A DNA stretch of 64,000 bases from Hemerocallis citrina. Its lineage: Eukaryota; Streptophyta; Magnoliopsida; Asparagales; Asphodelaceae. Positions 1 to 11,385 of the stretch are shown one piece after another; within the stretch, counting starts at the first letter, position 1; each line of letters opens with the position of its first letter. Location: NCBI GenBank assembly GCA_017893485.1, contig CM030363.1, positions 171,107,456-171,171,455 on the forward strand. Reading direction: 5' to 3'. The translations under genes were made by a program, and so were the position numbers. Below the pieces are notes generated by a model. The model ran no database searches. It worked only from the letters and a program-made list of their open reading frames with translations, and was not told where the DNA came from.

Positions 1-880
1 CAATAGGAGCGGCAGCCACGTCAGCAAGGGGGTTCGACTGCAGGGCTCGGCTGCACTGGCGCCGGTGACTGGCTGTTGTTGTTCGACGATCAGAAACGGG
101 GGCCAGTAAAAGGGGGTCGACGGTCTGGGCTGGCTCGGGTCTGCTGCTGCCGTCGAAGGAGAAGGGAAGCAGTAGGGGAGGGTGGTTGATGGCTGAGGTA
201 TGGGTGGTGCTTGACGGAGGGTCGCCGGAGGTTGCGGTCGGGAGTTGGGCAGGAAGATGATGAATAGTAATAGGCGGGAAATTGGGTAGACGACGACTGA
301 CAGGGAGAGAGAGGAGAGAGAGAGAGAAACGACTAGGTTTAAGGTATGTATTTTGTGTTTTTAAGGTTTTCATTAGGATTGTATTTATAGAGTGCAATTA
401 GGATGTTGGGTTAATGGGTTAGGATTCCATAATAATGGGTTTGGGTCGAGAATTAATTGCAATTGGATTTTGGATTCACTAAGAGATGGATTTAAAGACA
501 ATGGATCCAAATAAAATACCCACAATGAAATAGATTTAGGATCAACAAGAAAATAGCTTAATAAGAAGAAGAAAAGTAATTTCATGACCAAAAATGGATC
601 AAGATGGTCAAGAAAATAAAGTATTTTATTCAGTTGCAAATAAAATATTACAAAAAGAGAGAAAAAAATGAAAAGAACGAAAACGGTAGGTACATGCAAG
701 CTCATCATCTAGAGGGGGGGTCCGTTAGAGCAAGTTACGGACAAAAAGTAGTAACAAGCAAAGAACAATAAAACATGATATATCAAGGAGCAATGAACTA
801 AAACGATATCAGAGTTCAATAAACGATAGTCGATATTAAGATTAATAGTCTATAACCAATGGTGCAAGAATCGATAAACA
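1..880. other. Old non-coding host segment, left piece
   Basis: No gene is supported here. Bases 1-330 are G-rich on the plus strand and end in a GA-repeat (about 309-327). The remainder is AT-rich. The only long open frame (385-708, minus) has low-complexity hydrophobic composition and no recognisable domain. The segment is interrupted at 880/881 by the L1-type LINE and resumes at 5081, so it is older than that insertion. On the minus strand it reads like an LTR promoter region: a TATA box, then a CT-rich leader. It may therefore be part of an older LTR, but I cannot see its ends. Confidence 0.4.
381..390 (-). promoter_or_regulatory. TATA-like box on minus strand (possible old LTR promoter)
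   Basis: The minus strand reads CTATAAATAC, followed downstream by a CT-rich leader with a long CT repeat (complement of about 300-330). The order resembles a plant LTR promoter and leader. There is no independent support for transcription. Confidence 0.3.
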
Positions 881-892
881 ATAGTCATTGGT
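881..892. repeat. Target-site duplication, left, of L1-type LINE
   Basis: ATAGTCATTGGT occurs here and again at 5069-5080, directly after the poly-A tail of the LINE. A 12-bp exact duplication is typical of target-primed reverse transcription and fixes both ends of the insertion. Confidence 0.9.
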
Positions 893-946
893 CATCATTC
901 CCTGTATGGTCATCATTCCCATGATCTGTCTAGCCTGGAATCTTCT

Positions 947-3802
947 TTTTCCTTGGAAGAGATTAAGTCCGCTGTTTTTTCTTTAAAAAGCGACTCAACT
1001 CCAGGTCCAGACGGCTTCCCCTCCTTTTTCTTCCAAAAATTCTGGAATTGGCTTAAGGATGACCTTTTGAATATGTTTGCTGATCTACACCAAGGTTCAT
1101 TCTCCTTTGAACTGATCAATTACGTGCATATCGTCCTCATCCCCAAGATCTTGGGCGCTCACTCAGTTTCTAATTTTCGGTCGATTAGTTTTCTCAATAC
1201 TACTTTTAAGATCATTATGAAAGTTCTTTCTAACCGCCTCAGTGCTATTATCTCTCATCTTACTGATTCCGCTTAGACAGGCTTTATAAAAGATCGTTTT
1301 ATCCTTGATAGTGTAGCTTCGGCCTAAGAAATCATTTCTGAATGCCATAGAACAAATTCAGAGGGGATTCTGTTAAAATTAGATTTTCAGAAAGCGTATG
1401 ATAATGTCAGCTGGGATTTCCTCTTCAAGATCCTTATTCACTGAGGTTTCGGTTCTAAGTGGATCGCCTGGATTAAATCCAGTCTGTTCTCTGGTACATC
1501 TTCCATCCTTATTAATGGATCGGAAGGCCACAAATTCAAGTGTAAGTGTGGTCTTCGTCAAGGTGATCCTATCTCTTCCCTTTATTCTCTCTTGTTGCTG
1601 ATGTGTTCAGTAAGTTACTCCATAATGCTTGGGATGCTTATGTCATCGAAGGGTTTGGTGGCTCTCAGAGCTTCCGTGGTGTTCTAAAACTTCATATGCC
1701 GATAACACCATTATCTTTGCCAAACCTAATGGGTGTACCCTTCGGAACCTGAAGCTACTTCTTTATATCTTCGAAAGAGCTTCAGGCTTATCCATTAACT
1801 TTCAAAAATCATCGGTTCTTTGGCTGGGGGGAATCCACAATCGGCAAGCTAAAATTGCCCAGTTCTTCAATTGTGCCTCAGCCTCTTTTCCCATTCAGTA
1901 TCTTGGTATTTCATTGAGATGGGGTAAGCTGCATAAAACTGATTGGATGCCGATGATAGAAAAAGTTGAATCTAGACTTAACAATTGGTCTGGAAAGCAT
2001 CTCTCTCGCAGAGAAAGATTAATTCTAGTTAACTCGGTTTTATCCTCTGTTCCTTTATATATGATGTCTTTTTTTTACGTTCCCTTTTGGGTTATTAAGA
2101 GGATTGATCAAATTAGAAGTAACTTCTTCTGGTCGGGTGCTGATATTTACAGAGCCGGCACTCACCTCTGCAATTCGAAGTTGATCTGCACTTCCAAGGC
2201 TGCGGGTGGTTTAGGGGTTCTTGACCTCAGAAATCAAAACCTAGCCCTCCTGGGTAAATGGTTATGGAGAATTTTGAAAGAAAATCAGTTGCCCTGGGCT
2301 CGCCTTATTGCTCTTAATTGTTTCGCTCGGCGGAGGGTTTGGGATTTCTCCCCCTCCCTTTCCCGTAAGGCCTCTCTCTTTTGGAAGATGATTTGGAAAG
2401 CAGCCAGTTCTTTTCAATGTGGCATTTTCCATGAGTGTTCCGACGGATCCAAGACCAAATTCTGGTCCGACCTCTTGATCGGTAGCATCAAGCTTAGCAT
2501 TGGTATCGGGTCGGTCCTTCACTACCCGGACCTGGACTCAGTCCCCTACGGGTCCAAAAATTGGACCCGGACCCGGACCCGTGAGGACCGGGTCCAGTTT
2601 TGGGTCTGGGTCCTATTAAAATATTCCTACCCGTTCGGGTATGAGTGGGAGTGTGAGCAGCGAGCGGAGGCGGCAAGTGAAGGATTTAGAATAGAGGAGA
2701 GAAAAAAAGGGCATGAGTTTTGAGTTTGGAAGAGATAGTTTTAGAATTGAGGAGGAAGGAGGAGAGGGATGAAGATAGAATATTTATTTTTATGTTGATT
2801 TTTTGGGGTTTTTTTAACGGGTCCGGGTCCAGGTCGGGTCGGGTCTCTTTTGAGCGGACCCGAACCCGGACCCAAAACTACAACGGGTCCCATTTTAGGA
2901 TCCGGACCTGGATAGGCCGGGTCGGTTCTGGTCCAATGCCGGGTCTGGTTCGGGTCCGGGTCGGATCCGGATTTCGGGTATTTATACCAATGCTAATCAA
3001 GCTTGCGTCAACTTTACCTTCCCTCTACCAAATGGCCTACAACCCTTAAGCCACAGTGGCGGATTATGTTACTGTTCACAATAACCATAAGCTCTGGCTC
3101 ATACCTTTCAGTAGTGATCTTCCCTTATCACTAGTACTTGATTTCAATCGTCTTTTATTATGCTTAAATAATTACTCCTGGCATCCCAAAAAAGATTTTA
3201 AATGGCGTTGGACCAGCTCTGGCACCTATTCAGTTAAATCCTTTTATAATTTCCTTAATTTTGGTGGTGTCAACTCTCCTTTTGCAAATGTTATTTGGAT
3301 TAGTTGTGCCCCATTGAAGGTTAAATTCCTCTCTTGGCTCGCCCTAAACAACAAACTTCTTACCGTAGAGGTGCTTAATAGAATGAACCTTGCCTGGGGC
3401 CAACTTTGCTCTTTGTGTTCCTCTGGGTATGAAGATGCCGATCACCTTTTTCTGTAGTGCAACTTTATTCGCCCGCTGTGGAAGATTTGTACTCTTGCTT
3501 GGCAAGTTCCTTCAGTCCCCACCTTTTTCTCATCCAGCTGGAAGTCTCATTTAGTGAGGATTAATTTTTGCAGTTCTTGGGTCCTCTCCATCATGGCTAT
3601 CATTTGGGTAATTTGGTCTGAAAGAAATAATCGTATTTTCTCTCAAACCTCTTCGTCGATCGATACTATTATTGATGAGTTTTTATTTTTCTCTAAATTT
3701 TGGCTGTCCACTTTAAATCATGATAAAGTAGTTGCATTGCAACTTTATCATCTTGAAGAGACAACTCATATCTTACGTTCACTTAACACTATTTCTTTTT
3801 AA
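947..3802 (+). pseudogene. LINE ORF2 relic: reverse transcriptase and zf-RVT region
   Basis: The reading starts at the palm region with the motif GPDGFPSFFFQKFW and continues through NFRSISFLNTTFKI, FQKAYDNVSWDFL and LRQGDPIS, all typical of plant L1 reverse transcriptase. Stops interrupt it at about 1274, 1327 and 1441, each explicable as C-to-T change of CAG or CGA codons. A frameshift precedes 1629. The catalytic box reads YADN (near 1697-1708) where functional elements have F/YADD, so the second aspartate is lost. After the hAT-like insertion the frame resumes with zf-RVT-like residues (WISCAPLKVKFLSWLA, C-x2-C near 3410) and ends near 3802. The protein would copy LINE RNA at a nicked target; this copy cannot. 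Confidence 0.88.
2487..3003. mobile_element. hAT-like non-autonomous DNA transposon, copy 1
   Basis: The element proper is 2495-2995 (501 bp). Its ends are inverted, with TAGCATTGGTAT at the left and the complement ATACCAATGCTA at the right. It is flanked by a perfect 8-bp TSD, ATCAAGCT (2487-2494 and 2996-3003). Subterminal regions are packed with CGGGTCC/GGACCCG words on both strands. An 8-bp TSD, a TAG-type terminus and dense subterminal repeats fit the hAT superfamily. It contains no transposase. Excising it restores the LINE reading frame across the junction, which confirms the borders. Confidence 0.85.
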
Positions 3803-5058
3803 TCTTTATAATGTTTGTATAATCTTCCTTTTCTCTATTTCCTTGCAAATCTGAGGTGTTTGTTGGTTTCGTTTCCTCTTTCTCTGGGGTATTTTGCTAG
3901 GCTCGATCGAGGGTACGGGTCCCCTGTGGGCTGCCTCTTGTCTTTTGTTAAGTCTATGTTGGTTCCAACTTTCTGGTGGGCTGTTCTTGTTCAGATGGAT
4001 ATTTATCCTTTTTGTGATGTTTTTGTTAACGCTGTTTTCTGTTGTTGGCTTGTTTGCTCTACTATTGTATTTACTGCTGGCTCTTAGGCCTTGTCTCTGA
4101 TACTTGTTATTATGTTCACCCTACCTGTTTCTTGGCTTGGCTTTGCCTTGTGTGTGGATTGCAGCAGGTCTTTAGCCTTACTTTTGCTTCCCAGGGTCTT
4201 CCTTTAATTACCCTGGTAGTTTTGGTTCACTTTGTTTATGAGTGGTTCTTTGTGTGGTATCTGATATATTTTTTGAGAGAGGTGTTATTTCTGCTTTTGT
4301 TCTTTGGAGGAGCTGCTTCACCTCCTTTCAGTCACTTCCCTTTTCTGTGCACCTCCTAGATGCTAATGCGTTCAAGTTTTCCCATGATGTGGCTCCTCTT
4401 TGTTTCTTTCTGCGAGCTAGTTTTGCGGTTGTAGCTTATGCGACCCTCGTCAAGTGCTTTTTGTTTTCTATGTCCTCTGCTCAGTGTAAGCAGGGTGCCC
4501 CAGCTCTGGACTATGCCCTTCGATTGTTTATTGTGCTTGCAGCCTGTGCCGTCCATTGTGTTGGTCTTGTCGGGTTGTTTCTGATCCCCTTGGCTAGGGT
4601 GCAGCTTCATTCGACTGGCTTTTTCACCCTCATCTTAGTGTCTGTTCCCCTTGGTTCTCCTAGTTATGCTGGTGGCTGTTCTTTCCGGCGTTCTGTCTGT
4701 GCTTGTCATCGTTTGTTTTGGGGCCATGCTGCGCTTAGATTAGAGCAATCTGAGTTGATGGTTCCCGGCGGTGAGGCAGCTTTTCACCGTTTATCTCTCT
4801 GTCCCGTGGAATGCCGATCTCTCATCATCCTTCTTCGGCCTGTCTGTTTCTTCCCCGACGCTGTTGTTTATTTAGGTGGCCTTTGTGTTTTGTAATTACG
4901 CTGTTGTTAGTTGGGAAATGTTCTTAATTGCTTGTTAGCTTTTAGTTGTTCCTTTTGTTTATAGTTCTCATTTTTACGTTTGTGTAAAATTGGTTCTCTT
5001 TGTATTCCGCCTTACTATTTATATATTGGGCTGGAATCTTTTGATTCTATCCTCGTTA
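3803..5058 (+). other. T-rich 3' region of the LINE
   Basis: About 1.25 kb lies between the last recognisable LINE codon and the poly-A. Three long overlapping frames (3815-4087, 4042-4359, 4242-4895) are rich in Leu, Phe, Val and Cys only because the strand is T-rich. None has a recognisable domain, so I treat the stretch as untranslated. It is long for a plant L1 3' UTR. Confidence 0.6.
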
Positions 5059-5068
5059 TCAAAAAAAA

Positions 5069-5080
5069 ATAGTCATTGGT
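5069..5080. repeat. Target-site duplication, right, of L1-type LINE
   Basis: Exact copy of 881-892, immediately following the A run at 5061-5069. Confidence 0.9.
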
Positions 5081-5977
5081 GAAATGATCAATGAACGATA
5101 ATCAATAATCAATGTCGATAACAATAACCATAATCAAAATGCAAGTGTTGATGCTCACTGTTTATCCTAATTCTATCAATCTTTTATTATCCTATCTAAT
5201 GCACGTAATGCTGTGTCCCATACCATAGGTTCTGGTACATGCAATCAAGTGGCGTAAAGACTATAGTGGTGAACTCTACAGGTCATGTACTCGGCAACAA
5301 TAATCAATAATCAATAATCAATATTCAATATTCAATAATCAATAATCAATAGTCAATAATCAATAACAAAAATCGGTACACGATGCAATACACGATAATT
5401 GGGAAACCGTCATAATCCACTATCCATCGATAAAACAATGACCGATAACAATAATCAATAGGGGATCACGGACCCCTCCTCTGAGTACAGTCTCCTATAT
5501 TGTCTACTAAGTTGACCCTTATTATCCCGACTAATTATCATTTTATTACAATCAATAATGGACAGGCAATCAATACGATCATGAGAACGGTGGTATTAAG
5601 AATTATGCAATGTGTACAATCGATGAGAATGGTATTATCAATGCGATATCAATAAAGTGTCAAGGGCTATGCAATGCATGGTATATATAGATCAATTCAC
5701 TAGATGCAAAATTATACATATTTATATTTAAAAGCATGAAAACACGATTCTGGACAATAATACATTGTTGTACAAAAACAGACTTTTCCGCTGCTACCAA
5801 AAAGCAAATCAAGTTTCGTCAGGGGTTCCAGAAACTAGACTCCCTGCCGGTTCCAATGCATATTCACACGACATGTTTGGATTATGGTAGTTAGGTCTAT
5901 TAGTCATTTCTTTACAAGTTTTGAGTTCTGGCAGCAACCAGGGTCAAATTTTTGTATGCATAACGAGACTGGAAATT
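5081..5977. other. Host segment, middle piece, with AATCAATA microsatellite
   Basis: Continuation of the segment interrupted at 880. It has no gene. A degenerate tandem array of AATCAATA/AATATTCA-type units occupies about 5297-5373, and isolated CAATAATC-type words are scattered on both sides of it. The rest is AT-rich single-copy-looking sequence, and the segment is broken again at 5978 by the RTE-type LINE. Confidence 0.55.
5297..5373. repeat. AATCAATA tandem microsatellite
   Basis: About nine 7-8-bp units of AATCAATA type with a few point changes. The same words recur more sparsely from about 850 to 5460, so the LINE inserted into or beside this low-complexity tract. Confidence 0.75.
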
Positions 5978-8184
5978 CATTATCAAACAACAACAACAAA
6001 GCCTTTTTCCCAACTAGTCGGGGTCGGCTACATGAATCCTGGTTTTCCATTCTGCTCGATTTAGTGCAACATCTTCTGTAAGGTTACAAGCTAACATATC
6101 TTTTCTCACCGTTTCCACCCAAGTTAGTTTAGGTCTTCCTCTACCCCTAACTCTACCCTCAATACTTATCAAATCACTCTTTTTAACGGGGGCACTGCTA
6201 GGTTTACTTGTGACATGTCCAAACCATCTGAGGCGATTCTCTCTTAACTTATCTTGGATTGGAGCTGTATTTAGCATGTCTCATATATGCTCGTTTCTAA
6301 TTCTATCATTCATTGTTTTACCACACATTTATCTTAGCATCCTCATCTCCGATACACTCATTTTTTAGACATGTTGTTTCTTTGTTGCCCAACACTCTGC
6401 TCCATACATCATTGCTGGTCTAACAGCCGGCCTATAAATTTTTTCCTTCAAATTTCAAAGGTATACGTTTGTCACACAAAACACCACTGAGACTTCTCCA
6501 CTTCAGCCACCCTGCTTGAATCCTATGTATAATATCTTCAAAAATCTCCCAATCTGTTTGTATAATCGAGCCTAAATATCAGAAACGGGCTCTCTTAGGT
6601 ATCTCTTGACCATCAAGTTTCACTACTTCCTCAGTTTTGTTCCGAATATCACTAAAATTACACTCTATATACTCTGTTTTAATTCTGCATATCCTAAAGC
6701 CTTTAACTTCCAAAGTTTATCTCCAAAATTCTAATTTAGCATTGACTCGTTCTCTAGTCGCGTCCACTAAGACGACGTCATCGGCAAAAGCATACACACG
6801 GCACCTCATCTTGTATTCCTCGCGTCAGTTCATCCATAACCAAAGTAAAGAGGTAGGAGCTTAAAGCCGAACCTTAGTATAAACCTACTGTAATAGGAAA
6901 ATCACTGGTCTCTCATGTGGTTGTTCTAATTGTAGTCGTTGCCCTTTCATACATATCCTTAATTACCTTAATATACCGAATAGCTACTCTTTTATTATTT
7001 AGCACCCACCATATTATGTCTCCAGAGACTTTATCATATGCTTTTTCTAGATCTATAAAAACCATATATAGATCTTTCTTATTCTCCTTATAATTTTTAA
7101 TAAGTCTCCTCAGTTCATAAATTGCTTCCATTGTTGACCTCCTAGACATAAATCCAAACTGATTCTTAGACACTGTAGTTTCTAGTCTCAGTCTATATTC
7201 GATCACTCTCTCCCAAATTTTCATCGTATGACTCATTAATTTAATTCCTCAGTAGTTGGAGCAACTTTGTATATCTCATTCATTTTTATATATTGGTACT
7301 AAAATACTCTTTCTCCATTCATCGGGCATCTTCTTAGTCCTCAAAATTCCATTAAATAATTTTGTTAGCCAACTCACTCCTACATCCCCAAGACACTTTC
7401 AAACTTCAATGGTTATATCATCTGATCCTAAAATTTTTCCTATTTCAACCTTCATAGAGCATTTCGAACCTCCGAGATCCTAATTCTACAGAAAAACTTA
7501 TGCTCTCGACTCTCCCTCGAGTCCTCTATATTTAAGTTGCCCACAATCTTTTCATTTAATAACTTCTCAAAGTAATTTCATCATCTTTCCTTAATTTCCT
7601 TATTTTTATTAAGACTCTTGAATCTTCGCTCTTAATACACCTAATTTTATTCAGATCATTTATTTTTCTATCCCTTTGTTTAGCAAACTTATAAATGTTG
7701 TTTTCTCCTTATTTTGTTCTTAATTTTGTGTATAAATCATCATAACTTTTTTCTTTTGCATCTCTTACCGCGCTTTCTTAACTTCTTTTCTAACGGTCTT
7801 ATATCTCTCCAAATCCTCTTCATTTCTACTCTTTTGCCATATTTTGAAGGTTGGTTTTTTTTTCTCACAATATTTTGGACTTCTTCTTTCCACCACCATA
7901 TTTCTTTATTTATCAACCCTCTACCCTTAGATTCTCCAAGTACGTCCTTTAAAATTTCTCTTATGTACGTATTCATTTTAGTCCTCATCATATTTGTCTC
8001 CCCTTCCTAATTCCATGATGCTTCTTTAAGGACTTTATCTCTAAAAACTTCTAGTTTCTCTTCCTTTAAGTTCCACTACCAAATTCTTGGCTTCCTAGTC
8101 TCCATCTTTGCACATATGTGCTTTCCAATCTTAACACATTATGTAGAGATATATGCTAGTCTATTTTTAAATCCATTATCAAAC
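5978..8184 (-). mobile_element. RTE-type LINE retrotransposon with TSD
   Basis: The element proper is 5989-8173 on the minus strand. An 11-bp duplication, CATTATCAAAC, lies at 5978-5988 and 8174-8184. The 3' end (low coordinate) finishes in short GTT repeats after a GGCTTTGTTGTTG-type sequence, a hallmark of plant RTE-clade LINEs, which lack a poly-A tail. Reading runs from about 8110 down to 6014 in several frames. The element is truncated at its 5' end, with no endonuclease seen, and is inactivated by frameshifts. Confidence 0.87.
6014..8110 (-). pseudogene. RTE LINE reverse transcriptase relic
   Basis: From N to C terminus the broken frames contain an entry segment (7740-8110, with WWWKEEVQNIV), RT motifs in 6913-7236 (NQFGFMSRRST, and MVFIDLEKAYDKV with the first catalytic Asp), then FADDVVLVDA on the complement of about 6762-6791, which keeps the catalytic FADD box. 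The C-terminal piece is 6014-6277 (NRLRWFGHV, RGRGRPKLTW, ending near RIHVADPD). This order and these words are characteristic of plant RTE ORF2. At least three frame changes separate the pieces, so no full protein is encoded. Confidence 0.85.
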
Positions 8185-9015
8185 CTTATAAAAATTATAA
8201 AATGACTCCTAAACATTTCTAGCAACATCCTGGGAAATTTCAAGTCTTGATTCTACTATTAAAGTATTATTTTAATCAGTTAATCACGTCGATATGCATT
8301 TAGACGTAATATGGAATTTAGACCTAGCAACACTAAAATCAGGATAACTTGCACACTACAAGTCGGATTTCAGATCCGTTAGAAGTTCCAGAAACTAGAT
8401 TCGGGGGGCTACAATTTTCATTTTAACTAGGTCATAATCTCGCTACAAATTGAAATAAACAGCTGGGCAGCAACATAATATTTTCATTTACAACAACCAA
8501 GATACAAAAACATATACTCTTCTAATAGAATTTAACCAAGAATTTATATTCAGTATTTCGGGTATATCCCTACTGTTAGCATGATGGAAGATTATCACTA
8601 CTACGATTTAAAATTTACTATTAATACTCATACCATCACAATTCATACAATAAAAAAAAAGACTAGCATATATCTCTACATATGTTTGTGAGGTGCATGC
8701 AATGAGAATAAGGTTAATGGTCCTATTACAAGTTGGTATGACGAAATGAATAGGCTGGTATATGTCAATGAATAGCCTGGCTCAAGACTCGAATCAATGA
8801 TTATAGCATGATAAGAAAACTACTACTTGGTTTTGCCGTTGAATCCGTAATAGATTTCTTGAAATGATGACAATCAACTAAGATACGTTAAAAAAGGTAA
8901 AGAGCTACTTGCGGAGATAAAAAATATTTCTTGAACGAGAACAATAAGTCGGTTCAAAAGAACTTGCCTTTACACGTGATGATTCAAACATGACGATGAA
9001 GTGACGTTAAGCAAG
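8185..9015. other. Host segment, right piece, no gene
   Basis: AT-rich sequence with no open frame of note. It is the continuation of the segment broken at 5977. Words such as CCAGAAACTAGA occur both near 5830 and near 8390, hinting at an internal repeat of an older element. I see nothing else that can be named. Confidence 0.4.
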
Positions 9016-9412
9016 ACGACTGTAGAACCCCGTATTTTTAAAATATTATTTTTAAAAGTTTATAAATGACTAAAATGATTTTTGGAAAATTTATGAATAT
9101 TTTCAGAAAAATTTATCTTGTTACACGTGCAAATACTTTCTTGAGAAGTTTGAAAGTCAAGTTTTCTTCATGAAAAATCATTATTTAATATTTGGGATTT
9201 ATTTAGTATTTTTCCAGATTTTTCTGAAATTAATTGGAACTATTTGCAAATTTTGAGAAAAGAATGACCTTTTTGCAAATTTGTCAATTTAGGGGTTAAA
9301 ATGAAAAATATATTTTCTGGACGTTTTGAACAGTACCGGTTGAGATTTAGGATTATATTTTACTGTTAATTCCTAATTTAAATGAATTTTATTGAATTTC
9401 CAAGAATAGAGC

Positions 9413-9424
9413 TATATATATAAA
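9413..9424 (+). promoter_or_regulatory. TATA box of LTR Y
   Basis: TATATATATAAA lies about 390 bp from the LTR start. It is followed by a leader and a strong donor-like CAAGGTGAGT about 190 bp downstream. Position and order fit an LTR promoter. Confidence 0.55.
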
Positions 9425-10145
9425 GTTGTATTTTGAAGGGGTTATTTTACAAAAGTGGTTAAAACCCTAAACTCTTATCCCGGATATTTAAAGGGAGTTT
9501 GCAGCTGTCATTCACTGCACAATAAAGAATTTTGTGATTTTTCTTGGGAGGATCAAGAGGAATTTGGATCTCGCCAAAAGGAAGGCTTTTTCGTTGGATC
9601 TTTTCAATTCCAAGGTGAGTGGCAATGTTTTGTTTTGTTTTGATATTGTGAATGATATGAATCTTGTATTGTGGTTTGATTAATGTGATCGATTGTTATA
9701 TTGTTGGTTTGGCATGTATGTCATTTAGTATTTTTGCATGAGAACGATGCAAAGGTTGTTGTTTGTACCATGTATGTGAAATCTATGAATGACTAGTAGA
9801 TCTCGGCTTATAAAATTGTATTGCTAGAAAGCATGTTTAAGATTTGAGTATGGTTATGATTGGATGGATGAACATCTGGATCTTGTGTTTACAAATCAGA
9901 TTTGGTTTTGAGTTGTGAAAGAAATTCAGTATTGAGAAACCCTAATGGAAGAATTAGGAATTTAGAACATGAAGATTGAGATTTTGAGGAAGTTGGTTGA
10001 TTTGAGGATTGTATCCAATCTGAGGATACTTTGAGATTGTCATTTTTACCTGAATACGAATTATTTTCGTAAACAATGATTTCTTTTAGAAAAACTCTAA
10101 TTTTGATTATCATGTACAACCGAAATTAGGCAGACTGTAGGCCGA

Positions 10146-10785
10146 CAGTCGACTGTCAGACCTTTCAGTCGACTGGCATGACCCAGCTGCTGTATCTTTA
10201 GCTTTCTTGAAAATTCGTTCTGGATAGTCGACTTAGACCCTTTTCAGTCGACTGGTATACTTAGAATGTATTTTTCAAAGTTATCGTAGATTTTTCTTTG
10301 GTAAGTCGACTTATGACCTTTTAAGTCGACTTATATTCTCCTTTAAGTCGACTTATGACTTTGCAAGTCGACTTATAACATTTAGAATATTTTCTTAAAT
10401 ATTTCTGGAATTTCTCTCTAGTAAGTCGACTTATGTTTTTATAAGTCATCTTATATTGTTGGTAAGTCGACTTATGTTTTTATAAGTCATCTTATATTGT
10501 TGGTAAGTCGACTTATGTTTTTATAAGTCATCTTATATTATTGGTAAGTCAACTTATGTTTTTATAAGTCATCTTATATTGTTGGTAAGTCAACTTATGT
10601 TTTTATAAGTCATCTTATATTGTTGGTAAGTCAACTTATGTTTTTATAAGTCATCTTATATTCTCTGGTAAGTCAACTTATGACTTTTATAAGTCAACTT
10701 ATATTACCTAAACTTATTTTCTTAAAATCATGGATATTTTTCCCTCTGGACAGTCGACTTACTACAGTAATAAGTCGACTGGTAC
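10146..10785. repeat. Array of paired GTCGAC palindromes in LTR Y
   Basis: Palindromic words of the form CAGTCGACTG or AAGTCGACTT occur in pairs. The GTCGAC cores start at 10148/10168, 10227/10247, 10305/10325, 10347/10367 and 10753/10774. Spacing within the pairs is 20 bp, or 21 for the last. Between 10425 and 10700 the array has been amplified into a 41-bp tandem repeat in which many cores are mutated to GTCATC or GTCAAC. Confidence 0.9.
10421..10700. repeat. 41-bp tandem repeat derived from the palindrome pair
   Basis: About six and a half units alternate the words GTAAGTCGACTTATG and ATAAGTCATCTTATA. Core starts (10425, 10445, 10466, 10486, 10507, 10527, 10548, 10568, 10589, 10609, 10630, 10650, 10672, 10693) alternate 20 and 21 bp until the last two steps (22 and 21). 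One full pair is therefore the amplified unit. Confidence 0.9.
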
Positions 10786-11149
10786 TGATGAGTTTCATAA
10801 ACTTGAATGTTCTTTCAAATGATTAGTTCTCAAATATTTTAGCCTATACTTTGTCTTCTGTTAAGCATATGATTTTAAGATATTCAGTTGAGCTATTTAT
10901 GGTGGAAAGTTGGTTTAGACATTTGAGTTTGAGTCTCTAGAGGATGTGTGTGACCCTAGGATACCGGCGTTGAGTTATTTTGTTGAGGCCTGTTGAGGCA
11001 TTTCAGTTGTTCAGTTTTGAGTTAAGTCCGGTAGGGTACATCAACTCTAGGAGATTCGTTGAGTAATTGAATAACCCAAAAATAATAAGGACAGGCACTA
11101 GTGGTGATATGATGAACGAGAACATGGGTCAAGTACCTCAGTATGGCTT

Positions 11150-11385
11150 TCGGTGTGGGATTTAATCTTCGGAATTATCACAGTAGATTACTTGTGGTGT
11201 GGGATATATCTCTGGAATTATCACGGTAATTACTTATGGTGTGGGATTGATCTCCGGAATTATCGGGGTCGAGGCGACGCACATGTGGTATTCGTGTGAT
11301 GAGGTCATTGCTTTCGGTGTGGGATGATCTCCGGAATTATCACGATAAAATACCTGTGGTGTGGGATCTATCTCCGGAATTATTG
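11150..11385. repeat. GGTGTGGGAT...CCGGAATTATC short repeats
   Basis: Five copies of GGTGTGGGAT followed by a TCTCCGGAATTATC-like half begin at about 11152, 11195, 11238, 11316 and 11357. Spacing is about 41-43 bp, apart from one interrupted by an extra segment. The array lies in the 3' third of solo LTR Y. Confidence 0.85.

Larger units (their letters stand above)
893..5068 (+). mobile_element. 5'-truncated L1-type LINE retrotransposon
   Basis: A plus-strand non-LTR retrotransposon bounded by a 12-bp TSD, ending in TTATC plus a short A run, as many plant L1 elements do. It begins inside the reverse transcriptase region, so ORF1 and the endonuclease are missing (5' truncation). It carries RT and C-terminal zinc-binding RT-associated regions in broken frames. 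A 501-bp hAT-like element sits at 2495-2995. An unusually long (about 1.25 kb) T-rich 3' region follows the coding part. The copy is dead: several in-frame stops, frameshifts and a damaged catalytic motif are present. Confidence 0.9.

Noticed and set aside
385..708. 107-residue minus-strand frame, hydrophobic N terminus
   Set aside because: AT-rich low-complexity translation with Pro/Asn/Leu repeats and no homology signal; probably chance.
3815..4895. Overlapping hydrophobic open frames that could suggest a membrane protein
   Set aside because: They overlap in three frames in a T-rich LINE tail, which forces Phe/Leu/Val codons; no domain, no consistent start, no splice signals.
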